Shown: in pieces, positions 33,232-42,540 of the stretch
How positions within the stretch are numbered: the stretch's first letter is position 1
Layout: each line of letters starts with the position of its first letter
Origin: Pleomorphochaeta sp963678575
GTDB taxonomy: Bacteria; Spirochaetota; Spirochaetia; Sphaerochaetales; Sphaerochaetaceae
Reading direction: 5' to 3'
NCBI GenBank assembly: GCA_963678575.2
Contig: CAXXHV010000002.1
Coordinates: 744,001-808,000, forward strand
Length of the DNA: 64,000 nt
Made by a program: the position numbers and the translations under genes
Notes under the pieces: model-generated
Told to the model about the DNA's origin: nothing
Database searches by the model: none
The model's input: the letters and a program-made list of their open reading frames with translations, nothing else

Positions 33232-35955
33232 TTACACAGCTACTTCAATTTTCAATACAGTAAAGTCAAAAGGAGTGTCATTTACAGTAAATTTGATATG
33301 ATCTTCTACTTTTCTGTTTAATAAATTTGAACCTAATGGAGCTAATCTATTAATTATATTGTTAGAGGGATCAGCTTCCCAAGAACCCATAATTTTGTAA
33401 GTAATTTCAGTTTTAGTGTTATTATCAAACAGAGTAACGCTTGTTCCATAAGCAACTTTCTCATTAGTAACAGTTGCAGGATCAATTACAGTAGCTCTTT
33501 CAATCTCATCATTCAAAGTAATTAATTGAGAATTTAGCATGCGTTGTTTTTCTTTTGCGTATTTATATTCACTATTTTCTTTTAAATCACCTAATTCTCT
33601 AGCTTCACCAATTTCTTTTGCTATTTCTGGTAAAAGAACATGTTGCAAATTATATAAATCAGCTTTTTTTGCTTCCATAGTTTCTTTTAAGCAGAATAGG
33701 CCAGTAGGAATCATTTCTTCTTCCACATTTATATTAGCTTTAGAATTAAAATCAAAACCAGGATATTTTTTAGTTAATTGATGTTTTACTTCAATTTTTT
33801 TACCCAGATCAGCTTTGCCTAAAGGTAATCTATCAACTAGAGCATATGCTTTCTTACCCTTAATTTCATCTCCCTCTTCAATGTACATATAAATTGCTTT
33901 TTCATCAAAGAGCTTAGTCATTAATACTTTAACATTCTTTCTATTTTCAGTAACATTTTTCTTATTTTCAATTAGTTTAAGTAAATAATCTAAAAGGGAT
34001 AATGCTGTAAAAAGTAATTGTTCAGAAGATATACCATTTTTTTCCCAAGCTTTTAATGTATAGTTTTTATACAAATACAAGAATTCTTGAGATTTATCTT
34101 TATAATTCTCAACGCATTGCTTAAATACTCTAGCAAAACTATCAGCTTTTTTATTTGATCTGAAAGTATCTGGAATATATGAAGTTAAATAATGTGGGAA
34201 TAAATCCATAAGAGTTTTTTCCCAGAAAGGATCAACTTTTACCACATGTTCGATAAATAATTTTTTGAGCTCAGGATCATCAATCTGTTTAAAGCAAGCA
34301 ACAACATTTTCAACTCTTTCATATATAGCGTTGAAAGGTAAACCTTCAGGTAACTTAACAAAGTTCATACTATAATTCATGTATAAATCTTGTAATAGTA
34401 AATAACTGCTTACAATTGTGTCACTAACGTTATGTAAAGTAATACTTGTTCCGTCACTATTCGTAATGTTACTTGAGAAATATGCAACCATTTCTAAGAA
34501 AGAGTCACTTTCAACATCACCATTATTTAAGATAAAGTCTCTTAATACTTTAACTTTACTGTAGAATTGCTTCTTGCTCTTGAAGATATTTAATTGTTTT
34601 TCTTCAAAAGTAATAGGAGTACTTCTTAAAGTAAAAGTATCTTTTTCTTGAGCACTAACCCCAAATAAAGGATTACTCATTAATTCTTTTTTAGCAGCTA
34701 AAACCCAAGCATTTAATTCTCTAGTATTTAATAATGAAGGAGAAAGCTCATTTTTCATTTCTTTAATTGATGCTTTATCATTATTGCTTGACATTAAAAT
34801 TCTTAAAGCCCAAGGAATGTCAGTTTTAATTTTTTCAGCTAGTTTTTCATGATTTACAACGCTTTTTAAAACCCAAATATGTGATTTTGGAAGGGCAATA
34901 AGACTCTTAAATGCCATATCAGTTGACATGTCTGCATTACCATTAGGGAAATCAATTTCAACAGTATTTTCATTTATATTTTTAATTCTACCAATTTTAG
35001 TAGTAGATTTTTGGAATATAAAAGTACCTTTATCAAAAGCAATATTTGTTTCAAAATCTTCAATTGCTCTTATAACGTCTTTAAAATATCTGTCATTTAA
35101 TTTGCTATGATGTAAGCAGGTGCTTAATCTTCCATGATCTTTATATTTTATTTTATAGCATTTTACTAAATTGTTTCTAGCACCAATGTCATCATTAGAA
35201 TATTCAAGAATCTTTTTATAAACAGTAATTTTATTATCAATATCCTTGTCATGATAAGTTACTAAAACATTTAATAGCGCAACAGCATAAGATTTTCCAA
35301 CATGGTTAGAAACTCTTTCACAAACCCCAATTAAATATCCAAATTCTTCAGGTATTAATGATATTAATATTGGGAAACTTTCTTTTATATTTATAGGGTC
35401 ATTTTTTGCTATTAATCTATTTATAAGTTTTTTATAATATAAAATACCTGCTTCTTTATCACTTGTTTTTGTGCTAGAAAGCTTATAATCGGCTAAATCT
35501 TTTAATAAAGCAGTTTCAGAATAATCAACTTTAATTAATCTTTCCCAAGTATCATACATTCTTTTTTCATCGTTTTCTTTTTTATAGCTTTCACCAAGTA
35601 ATCTTAAAGCTGGTTTGCTTTCATTTACTTGTAAAATTAAAGAACTCAAATAAAGAACTAAGTCTGATCTATCTACTTGTGCAAAGGATGAAATTAAGTC
35701 TAAAAATGCAATACTATCTTCTTGAGGTCTTGTTTTTAAAGTAACTACGCCTGAAATATATCTTGCAATTACACTATTTTGATTTTTTACTTCAAAATGT
35801 TCATCACATAGTTGTTTTACTTCAATAATTTCATCTTCGGCAATTTTTTCAATTTGTTTGTCTAAATCTGTAAAGTATTGAATTTCGCAACTTTGCATAA
35901 AGGAAATGCTCCATTTCTCCTCATCTAACATAGTTTGTAATTTTTTCAAATTCAT
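33232..35955 (-). CDS. greA: Long spirochaete-type transcription elongation factor GreA
   Basis: About 907 residues from ATG 35955, chosen over an upstream ATG because GGAGG lies 9 nt before it. The last ~155 residues are GreA: a coiled coil with the acidic tip ARELGDLKENSEY and a C-terminal FKBP-like domain. The first ~700 residues are helical and repeat-like (TPR-like), with a small beta insert near residues 315-350 (STTKIGRIKNINENTVEIDF). GreA alone is ~158 residues; a ~900-residue form is, from memory, characteristic of spirochaetes such as Borrelia. It rescues backtracked RNA polymerase; the extra region's role is unknown. Confidence 0.92.
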   Translation of the reverse strand: MNLKKLQTMLDEEKWSISFMQSCEIQYFTDLDKQIEKIAEDEIIEVKQLCDEHFEVKNQNSVIARYISGVVTLKTRPQEDSIAFLDLISSFAQVDRSDLVLYLSSLILQVNESKPALRLLGESYKKENDEKRMYDTWERLIKVDYSETALLKDLADYKLSSTKTSDKEAGILYYKKLINRLIAKNDPINIKESFPILISLIPEEFGYLIGVCERVSNHVGKSYAVALLNVLVTYHDKDIDNKITVYKKILEYSNDDIGARNNLVKCYKIKYKDHGRLSTCLHHSKLNDRYFKDVIRAIEDFETNIAFDKGTFIFQKSTTKIGRIKNINENTVEIDFPNGNADMSTDMAFKSLIALPKSHIWVLKSVVNHEKLAEKIKTDIPWALRILMSSNNDKASIKEMKNELSPSLLNTRELNAWVLAAKKELMSNPLFGVSAQEKDTFTLRSTPITFEEKQLNIFKSKKQFYSKVKVLRDFILNNGDVESDSFLEMVAYFSSNITNSDGTSITLHNVSDTIVSSYLLLQDLYMNYSMNFVKLPEGLPFNAIYERVENVVACFKQIDDPELKKLFIEHVVKVDPFWEKTLMDLFPHYLTSYIPDTFRSNKKADSFARVFKQCVENYKDKSQEFLYLYKNYTLKAWEKNGISSEQLLFTALSLLDYLLKLIENKKNVTENRKNVKVLMTKLFDEKAIYMYIEEGDEIKGKKAYALVDRLPLGKADLGKKIEVKHQLTKKYPGFDFNSKANINVEEEMIPTGLFCLKETMEAKKADLYNLQHVLLPEIAKEIGEARELGDLKENSEYKYAKEKQRMLNSQLITLNDEIERATVIDPATVTNEKVAYGTSVTLFDNNTKTEITYKIMGSWEADPSNNIINRLAPLGSNLLNRKVEDHIKFTVNDTPFDFTVLKIEVAV

Positions 35956-35979
35956 TTTATTTTTCCTCCGCAGAAAATT

Positions 35980-36050
35980 GACTCTTTTAAATATGTAGAG
36001 TCTCACAATTTATTATATAATTGTGAAAAATCCAAAATTTCGCAATTTTG
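35980..36050 (-). promoter_or_regulatory. greA upstream region with three inverted repeats
   Basis: Three perfect inverted repeats follow one another: GACTCT/AGAGTC (35980-35985, 35997-36002), TCACAATT/AATTGTGA (36003-36010, 36019-36026, 8-nt spacer) and CAAAATT/AATTTTG (36033-36039, 36044-36050). On the minus strand a TATAAT lies in the spacer of the middle repeat and is the likely -10 box; no good -35 is seen. This suggests an operator over a promoter that needs or is blocked by a regulator, plus a leader hairpin. Confidence 0.5.
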
Positions 36051-36065
36051 TTTTAGTAAACAAAA

Positions 36066-36095
36066 CCCGAGCAACAGCAATGGGCGATGCTCGGG
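36066..36095 (-). terminator. Terminator of the beta-helix lipoprotein gene
   Basis: CCCGAGCA (36066-36073) pairs with TGCTCGGG (36088-36095) around a 14-nt loop. On the minus strand the stem is followed by TTTTGTTT. A T-run also follows on the plus strand, but no plus-strand gene runs into it. Confidence 0.85.
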
Positions 36096-36214
36096 GGCAT
36101 TTTTAACTCACAATTTAATTTAATTATAGTATAATATTAACAAATTAGCAATAGTCAAATTTAGTATTCAAACTCTCATATATAATAAATTAGGAAATAA
36201 ATTTCTGAGGTAAA

Positions 36215-38698
36215 TTAATTATTTTTACTCTCAAAATGACCTATATCTACAACAGACTCGTTAATTCTTTGATTATTAAAACAATCAAATGGTATAATTT
36301 CACTAGTATTGTGATTATGATCAATATCATAGGTATCTATTGGTAAATAACTATTGTTTCCGCTATTGATTATTGTACTATTTTCGCTACAACTATTATT
36401 TATGATAGTAAATTGAGATAAATCACCATAGGCATTTTCGTTATAATATATTTTTGAAGAATCTATAATTGTATTGTTAAATATATTGTTTTTGTTAATT
36501 GGCAAATTATATACAAATATTATTTTTTCATCTTTGCCATTGAATAAATTATTATTATAAAATGTTGAATTAGTTGAGAGTAGAGTAGAGCTTCCATCCA
36601 ATGTTAAGGCAGAACCAAAAGAAGTAGAAGTATTATTTCTAAATAAACAGTTTGTTAATTCAATATTGCTATTGATTGTATAAATTGCACCCCCTCCATA
36701 TATGTAAGGAGTATTAATATATGAGGATGAAGATGAATGCGTACTTAAATTAGAATCAAAGATACAGTTAATAAATTTTGATGTTGAATTTGCTAAATAA
36801 ATAGCACCTCCAGATTTTTTAGCTTCGTTATCACTAAATTTGCAATTAATAAAAACTGGGGAACTGTATTCAGAATAAATTGCTCCACCAGAAGCTGTTG
36901 AGACATGATTCCTATCATCAATAGAATATGTTCCAATAGCTTTACCATTTTTTAAAACAACTCTTTCTAAAATAGCTGTATCATTTAATGAAGTCCCACT
37001 TGGATGATAAAAAATATGATAGCTGGTATAAAATGCATCAGAAAATGGAACTAAAATTGTTTGATTTGAATCTGTTATATCATAAGTATCTGATATTTGA
37101 TTTTCATTACCATCAAAACCTCCTATTACTCTAACATTATTTCTTAGTGAAAAATGATATATATTTCCATTTGGTGCGCTAGATGTATTAGGATGTGATT
37201 TTGGATAATAAGTACCTTTTTGTACCCAGACTTCTTTTATACTATGTTGATGAGCAAATTCTATTGCTTTTTGTAATTCAGTTGCAGTTTCCCAAGTTCC
37301 TCCCAAATTATTAGAATTTCCATTTTGAGTGACACATAAATGAGTTAAATCTGTGATTACTTCAATATTTGTTTCTTCATAATAACTAATATTTCCAATA
37401 GAATCTGTATAAGTAAGTTTTATATCTGCTAATGGGGAATCTGTTGAAATATATTCAGTTTTTTCTGATGGAATAGAATCTGAGTTATATTCCTTGAATA
37501 ATGAATAAGAAGCTTCTGAATTTGTTGAATATTCAATTTTTAGATTATATAAATCAGCATCTAAAGGTTTTTTCCAATTAACTTCTAATGTATAAGGTTT
37601 ACTAATAATTGATGTAAAATTATGTTGTGGAGGCTTTTTATCTATTTTAAAAGACAATGTATAGTTATTATCTTTAAAGGTGTGAATGAGTGATGAGTAA
37701 ACTGGAGAAATTTCATATTTTATTTTTATTGAAGAAATTGAGTATTCTTCTCCCTTTTCAACTTCTATAAGATGAATACCATTATCATTATCAGAGAAGG
37801 TTTGCCAAGTTGATAAATCATTCAATAATATTTTAAATTGGCCTCCAGACTTATATTCATCTGATTTTGATGCTTTTATTACAATATTACTATTATAAGT
37901 TTCATCAAGGTTTATTTGATTCCCTAATGAATCTTCAATTGAAATATTTTTAAGCTCCTTTTTTTCAGATAAATTTAACTTAAAAATATCTCCATCATCA
38001 CCCTCACTATAATGAGCCTTTATTTGAATATCACCATATTCATTATTCAAACCAACATAATAAAATGCATCATCATCAAAAGACCTCACTTCTGACCAAT
38101 CGCATTCATTTAATTTATAGCTGTAATAACTAATAGTGTTTTCTTCTAAAGTATTTCCTTTGATAAAAATTTTATCAGCTTTTACATCTTCATTGTTAGA
38201 TACTTGAATATATTGATTACTATTATCTTCTGCTTCGATATAAATTGAAAAAGAGGGGACTTCAGTATTATTGTTTGGAGACTCAGAATTTTTCTTATAA
38301 TAGATACTTTGTGATAAATTTAATTCTTCATTCGTGATTTTATTTTTATCTCCATCACTTATATTAGTAGGTATAATCCAAAAATAATAATCTTGATCTT
38401 CATTTATTGTAATGGAGTAAGTATTATTAAATGATATAAATTGAATATTGTTAATTTGAGAGATAGCAGTTGGTTTTTCACTAGTGTTTGTATATCCAAC
38501 AGCATAACTACCATCATTGCTATTACCATCCCAGCAAATATTTACCACATTGTTTAAATCTTCATTATATTGTAAATTTGTAGGATTTTGAGCGGTAACA
38601 TTTTCATTTTGGGGCAAATTTAAGTTATCAGGAGGCATTGGACAACCAATGAATAAAGTTAATAAGGAAATAATTAGTAAAAATTTGTTATTAATCAT
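36215..38698 (-). CDS. Surface-type lipoprotein with beta-helix (Pmp-like) repeats
   Basis: 827 residues with a lipoprotein signal (LTLFIGC, Cys19). The N-terminal ~470 residues look like beta-sandwich modules. From about residue 470 (THLCVTQNGN...TWETATELQKAIEFA) comes a right-handed beta-helix region of the kind found in secreted pectate-lyase-fold proteins. Residues ~600-710 contain three GGAIY motifs, each followed by an FxxN-type turn, like polymorphic outer-membrane proteins. There is no autotransporter domain. It is probably exported and may be surface-exposed; adhesion or polysaccharide binding is a guess. A consensus promoter ends 5 nt before the ATG. Confidence 0.8.
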   Translation of the reverse strand: MINNKFLLIISLLTLFIGCPMPPDNLNLPQNENVTAQNPTNLQYNEDLNNVVNICWDGNSNDGSYAVGYTNTSEKPTAISQINNIQFISFNNTYSITINEDQDYYFWIIPTNISDGDKNKITNEELNLSQSIYYKKNSESPNNNTEVPSFSIYIEAEDNSNQYIQVSNNEDVKADKIFIKGNTLEENTISYYSYKLNECDWSEVRSFDDDAFYYVGLNNEYGDIQIKAHYSEGDDGDIFKLNLSEKKELKNISIEDSLGNQINLDETYNSNIVIKASKSDEYKSGGQFKILLNDLSTWQTFSDNDNGIHLIEVEKGEEYSISSIKIKYEISPVYSSLIHTFKDNNYTLSFKIDKKPPQHNFTSIISKPYTLEVNWKKPLDADLYNLKIEYSTNSEASYSLFKEYNSDSIPSEKTEYISTDSPLADIKLTYTDSIGNISYYEETNIEVITDLTHLCVTQNGNSNNLGGTWETATELQKAIEFAHQHSIKEVWVQKGTYYPKSHPNTSSAPNGNIYHFSLRNNVRVIGGFDGNENQISDTYDITDSNQTILVPFSDAFYTSYHIFYHPSGTSLNDTAILERVVLKNGKAIGTYSIDDRNHVSTASGGAIYSEYSSPVFINCKFSDNEAKKSGGAIYLANSTSKFINCIFDSNLSTHSSSSSYINTPYIYGGGAIYTINSNIELTNCLFRNNTSTSFGSALTLDGSSTLLSTNSTFYNNNLFNGKDEKIIFVYNLPINKNNIFNNTIIDSSKIYYNENAYGDLSQFTIINNSCSENSTIINSGNNSYLPIDTYDIDHNHNTSEIIPFDCFNNQRINESVVDIGHFESKNN

Positions 38699-38703
38699 GG
38701 CTT

Positions 38704-38733
38704 ATTATAAAAGTTGATTTTGTCACTTGTCAA
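38704..38733 (-). promoter_or_regulatory. Promoter of the beta-helix lipoprotein gene
   Basis: Minus strand: perfect TTGACA (38728-38733), 18-nt spacer, perfect TATAAT (38704-38709), then AAGCC and the ATG at 38698. With full consensus boxes and no room for a ribosome site, this is the clearest leaderless case in the window. Confidence 0.85.
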
Positions 38734-38792
38734 ATATTAGATTTTATTAACTATATTATCCCTTGCAAATGCTATAAATATATTAAAAACAA

Positions 38793-38822
38793 TTGCAATA
38801 TGAATAATCTTTGTGATATTCT
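38793..38822 (+). promoter_or_regulatory. rpe promoter
   Basis: TTGCAA (38793-38798), 18-nt spacer, TATTCT (38817-38822). The -10 box ends 6 nt before the rpe ATG; no Shine-Dalgarno is present. Confidence 0.55.
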
Positions 38823-38828
38823 ACTTGC

Positions 38829-39491
38829 ATGAATAATTTAATCATTTCACCAAGTATTTTATCTGCTGATTTTTCTAATATAGTTGCAGATGTTAATTCA
38901 ATTAAAGATGCAGATGCTAAGTGGGTACACTTAGACGTTATGGACGGTTCTTTTGTTCCAAATATTACTTTCGGACCTAAGTTTATTAAAGATTTAAGAT
39001 CACATTCTGATTTATATTTTGATACTCATCTAATGATAGATAATCCAGAAAAATATATTAATGAATTTGCTGATGCTGGATCAGATGGAATATGTATTCA
39101 TTTTGAAGCTACAAAACATGTTCACAGAGCTTTACAAATGATAAAAGCAAAAAATAAAGATGTTGGTATATCAATAAATCCTGCTACTAGTGTAGATTCT
39201 TTATTACCAATTTTATCTGAAGTTGATCAAGTTTTAATAATGAGTGTGAATCCTGGTTTTGGAGGTCAAACTTTTATTGATTATAGTTTAGAAAAGATTA
39301 AACAATTATCTCAATTGAAAAAGAAGTTTGGATATACATATAAAATAAATTGTGATGGCGGAGTTAGTACTCAGAATATAAGAACTTTAAGAGAAGCAGG
39401 AATTGATGTGGTAGTAACTGGTTCTGCATTTTTTGGTGCAAAGGATAGAAATCTTTTTATTAAAGAAATGTATGAAAAAGGTAATCTCTAA
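38829..39491 (+). CDS. rpe: Ribulose-phosphate 3-epimerase
   Basis: A 220-residue TIM-barrel epimerase of the pentose phosphate pathway (ribulose-5-P to xylulose-5-P). Motifs: SPSILSADF, WVHLDVMDGSFVPNITFGP, DTHLMIDNPEKYI and MSVNPGFGGQTFI, together supplying the metal-binding His/Asp residues. Length is normal. Expressed from its own promoter, probably without a leader, and divergent from the lipoprotein gene. Confidence 0.97.
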   Translation: MNNLIISPSILSADFSNIVADVNSIKDADAKWVHLDVMDGSFVPNITFGPKFIKDLRSHSDLYFDTHLMIDNPEKYINEFADAGSDGICIHFEATKHVHRALQMIKAKNKDVGISINPATSVDSLLPILSEVDQVLIMSVNPGFGGQTFIDYSLEKIKQLSQLKKKFGYTYKINCDGGVSTQNIRTLREAGIDVVVTGSAFFGAKDRNLFIKEMYEKGNL

Positions 39492-39557
39492 TTTCAAGCA
39501 TAATTAAAAAAATATATATATTATTATTGTATAGTATATCTAAAGGAGAAATAAAAA

Positions 39558-40616
39558 ATGGCAAAAAAAACTGCTGAACTAGGTAATCCTACTGATGGAA
39601 AACAAAAAAGAGACGCATTAGAAGCTACTAGGGCTTCAATAGATAAACAATTTGGAAAAGGCTCTTTAATGAAACTTGGTGATAAAGGGGCTTCTTTAGA
39701 TATGGAAAGTATTTCTAGTGGCTCAATATTGTTAGATGAAGCTTTGGGGATAGGGGGATATCCAAAAGGTCGTATTATAGAAATTTATGGTCCTGAATCT
39801 AGTGGTAAAACAACATTAGCTCTTCATGCTGTTGCTGAAGCTCAAAAAAAAGGTGGTATTGCTGCTTTTATTGATGCTGAGCATGCTTTGGATCCAACAT
39901 ATGCTAATGCACTTGGTGTAAATATTAATGATTTATGGATTTCTCAACCAGATAATGGGGAACAAGCTCTTGAGATTTGTGAAAAATTAGTCCGCTCTGG
40001 AGCAGTAGATATTGTTGTAGTTGACTCAGTAGCTGCATTAACTCCGCAAGCTGAAATTGACGGAGAAATGGGCGATTCTCATATGGGTTTACAAGCTAGA
40101 CTTATGAGTCAAGCGTTGAGAAAATTGACTGGTATATTATCAAAAAGTAATACTACAATTGTATTTATCAACCAAATAAGAATGAAAATTGGTGTTATGT
40201 TTGGAAATCCTGAAACAACTACAGGTGGTAATGCACTAAAGTTTTATTCTTCTGTTAGATTAGAAGTTAGAAAAATTGAAACTCTTAGCAAAGGTGCTGA
40301 TAATATTATTGGTAATAGAATTAGAGTTAAAGTTGTTAAAAATAAAGTAGCCCCACCATTTAAAAAAGTTGAATTAGATTTAATGTTTGGAAAAGGTTTG
40401 AGTTATATAGGAAGTATTATTGATGCTTCGATTAAATATGATTTGATTGATAAAAGTGGCTCTTGGTATTCATATAATGAAGAAAAAATTGGGCAAGGTA
40501 AAGATAATGTTACAAATTATCTAACTGACAACCCGCAAATTGTTGAAACACTTGATGCAAAACTTAGAGAAATCATGTTTCCTAAAGTTGAAAAAAGCTC
40601 ACAAGAAACTAAATAA
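39558..40616 (+). CDS. recA: Recombinase RecA
   Basis: 352 residues. Walker A GPESSGKTT (78-86), VVDSVAALTP, the L2 loop region GGNALKFYSSVRLEVR and a Lys/Ser-rich C-terminus are as in RecA. It forms the strand-exchange filament and triggers LexA cleavage in species that have LexA. AAAGGAG precedes the ATG; TATAGT (39530-39535) is a possible -10. I see no obvious LexA-type palindrome. It acts upstream of the RuvABC resolvasome at 3-5 kb. Confidence 0.98.
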   Translation: MAKKTAELGNPTDGKQKRDALEATRASIDKQFGKGSLMKLGDKGASLDMESISSGSILLDEALGIGGYPKGRIIEIYGPESSGKTTLALHAVAEAQKKGGIAAFIDAEHALDPTYANALGVNINDLWISQPDNGEQALEICEKLVRSGAVDIVVVDSVAALTPQAEIDGEMGDSHMGLQARLMSQALRKLTGILSKSNTTIVFINQIRMKIGVMFGNPETTTGGNALKFYSSVRLEVRKIETLSKGADNIIGNRIRVKVVKNKVAPPFKKVELDLMFGKGLSYIGSIIDASIKYDLIDKSGSWYSYNEEKIGQGKDNVTNYLTDNPQIVETLDAKLREIMFPKVEKSSQETK

Positions 40617-40647
40617 AATAATATTTTGTTCTTTGTTAATTAAAAAA

Positions 40648-40683
40648 ATACACTCCTTCTTGGTTGTCCAAGCTGGGGTGTAT
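40648..40683. terminator. Bidirectional terminator between recA and the DUF4105 gene
   Basis: ATACACTCC (40648-40656) pairs with GGGGTGTAT (40675-40683), allowing one G-U, with inner TTGG/CCAA pairing. A-rich DNA to the left and TTATTTT to the right serve both convergent genes. Confidence 0.75.
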
Positions 40684-40717
40684 GTTATTTTAAAGGTGCA
40701 TTTTGTTTAAACTTATT

Positions 40718-42391
40718 CTAAAAACCCCAAGGAGAGAAAGAATATCTTAATGAAGTAGATAAAATATTTTGTAAGATGTTATATTTGAGTCCAATTGTAT
40801 AATTTTCATTTAATCTTGTTTTAGCAATTAAATCTATTCTGTTTGATTTTGAACCAACATTATTCTTTGTAAAGTTTGTAACAGCATAATAAGTATCTAA
40901 GTTAATCATTGAAGTTTTATTTTTCAAAAGAATTCCCGAATTAATTCCAATATTTAAATGAAAATAATCAAATACAACTGAAGCATCTGCCATGCAATAT
41001 ATTAATAAGGGATCATTTGGGATATCCATAAATGAACATAATCCTATACTTAATCCTCTAGTAATTGAAATATATGGTTTTAATTTATTGTCATTAAAAT
41101 TATTGTCTATAGCTATTTTTATACCATTTGAAAGACTTTTGCTGAAAAATTTCAATTTATAATATGATTGTTGTTCCCATAATGTCAAATTTGTTAATCC
41201 AAAATCGGAATTATCATTATAAAAAAGATTAATTTGTCCTATAATAGTTTTAACAAATCTAGGGGAAGAGAATACTCTTTGCCAAGTATCGGAACTTAAG
41301 AATCCCGCTTCTAAATTAAATGAATAGTTGTTTAAATTATCTAATTTCAAATTTGTTTGAAAATCAACAAATGAAAGATTATTATCAATATAGTAAGGTC
41401 TTTTATATTGATCTTTTATTGGAACATATTCGTCTAATTCTCTTTTTACTAATTTGTTTTCCCAACCATCATCAGTCCAATATGTTTTTCTAATATAATA
41501 TTCAGGTGCTTTATTACGACTTTGTTCTAGATTAAATTGGCTAGAAGCTGGAGAATAAGTTTCCCAATCAACTATATAATTTTTTTCTTTTAATACTTTT
41601 ACTAGGGAATAGGGTAATAAGATAGAATTTGCTCTTTCTCTCAATTTTACATTTCCAAGTGAATAATCTAATAAAGATAGTGCTCCATTTACACAATTTC
41701 TACTAATAAATTGGTATGAAATTGGGGCCTCATTTAATTCCCAAACAAATAATAAAAGTCTTTGTATCTGTGCTTTATTAATATTAGTTTTGAAAACTAC
41801 TAATTCTCTATTTAATTTTAAAGAATAATTTTCAAAAATTAAAGCGGCTCTATCGAATGCAAAATATCCAACTAAATTACCATTTAGCCCATTAATAATT
41901 ACTTCAGTGCCACTTAAATTATCTAAATGAGCAAATAAATTAATACTTACACCTTTCCCAATATTTTCATCTTTATGATTTAATAAAACAATAGTATGTC
42001 CAAACATACTCATTAATTGATCATTAATTGGTTCAGATAATGCTATAGATAATTGATCATAATCATTTTCTTTTAAGTATTTTTGTAATTCTGGATTAAT
42101 GCTTAAATAATCAATATCTAAATTCAAATTTCTACTAATACATTCATATCTAGCTGGATATTTGATTAATAATTCATTACTCTTATTTTCTAATAAATAT
42201 TCAATTTCTTTTTTATAATCTCTTTCTCCACAAGCAAACATTTTTGAATTATCTGTAATAAATCCTTTTCCATAGGGATCATCTAACAATAAATTATGCC
42301 ATTCATCACTATTTGATAATTCTTTAATTGTCATAGAGTAAAGTGATACAGTAGATATACAAAGCAAAAACAATAAAATATATTTTTTCAT
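40718..42391 (-). CDS. Exported DUF4105 (Lnb N-terminal-like) protein
   Basis: 557 residues from ATG 42391 (GAGG 7 nt upstream; a TTG four codons earlier is less likely). A signal peptide (~1-18) precedes a DUF4105 domain with the expected MFGHTIVLL and SRNCVNGALSLLDY stretches, which carry a candidate His/Cys pair reminiscent of NlpC/P60-like hydrolases. The C-terminal ~230 residues are beta-rich with an aromatic end (SLRYSFSPWGF), suggesting an outer-membrane barrel. Location and activity are inferred. Confidence 0.8.
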   Translation of the reverse strand: MKKYILLFLLCISTVSLYSMTIKELSNSDEWHNLLLDDPYGKGFITDNSKMFACGERDYKKEIEYLLENKSNELLIKYPARYECISRNLNLDIDYLSINPELQKYLKENDYDQLSIALSEPINDQLMSMFGHTIVLLNHKDENIGKGVSINLFAHLDNLSGTEVIINGLNGNLVGYFAFDRAALIFENYSLKLNRELVVFKTNINKAQIQRLLLFVWELNEAPISYQFISRNCVNGALSLLDYSLGNVKLRERANSILLPYSLVKVLKEKNYIVDWETYSPASSQFNLEQSRNKAPEYYIRKTYWTDDGWENKLVKRELDEYVPIKDQYKRPYYIDNNLSFVDFQTNLKLDNLNNYSFNLEAGFLSSDTWQRVFSSPRFVKTIIGQINLFYNDNSDFGLTNLTLWEQQSYYKLKFFSKSLSNGIKIAIDNNFNDNKLKPYISITRGLSIGLCSFMDIPNDPLLIYCMADASVVFDYFHLNIGINSGILLKNKTSMINLDTYYAVTNFTKNNVGSKSNRIDLIAKTRLNENYTIGLKYNILQNILSTSLRYSFSPWGF

Positions 42392-42484
42392 TAATTTCCT
42401 CAATTTGTTTAATTAAGTAAAAAATAAAATATTATTAAAAAAAAATATAGTTCATTTTATTGTTTTTATAATGAAATTATTAAA

Positions 42485-42513
42485 TTTACATTTTATTAAC
42501 AACTATGTATAAT
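42485..42513 (+). promoter_or_regulatory. Promoter of the scpA-scpB-rluB-cmk-rpsA operon
   Basis: TTTACA (42485-42490), 17-nt spacer, TATAAT (42508-42513). The predicted start near 42520 lies upstream of the AAAGAGAG ribosome site of ATG 42541, which rules out the longer ORF start at 42505 inside the -10 region. Confidence 0.75.
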
Positions 42514-42540
42514 TATATAAAAAATAAAGAGAGAAAAATA

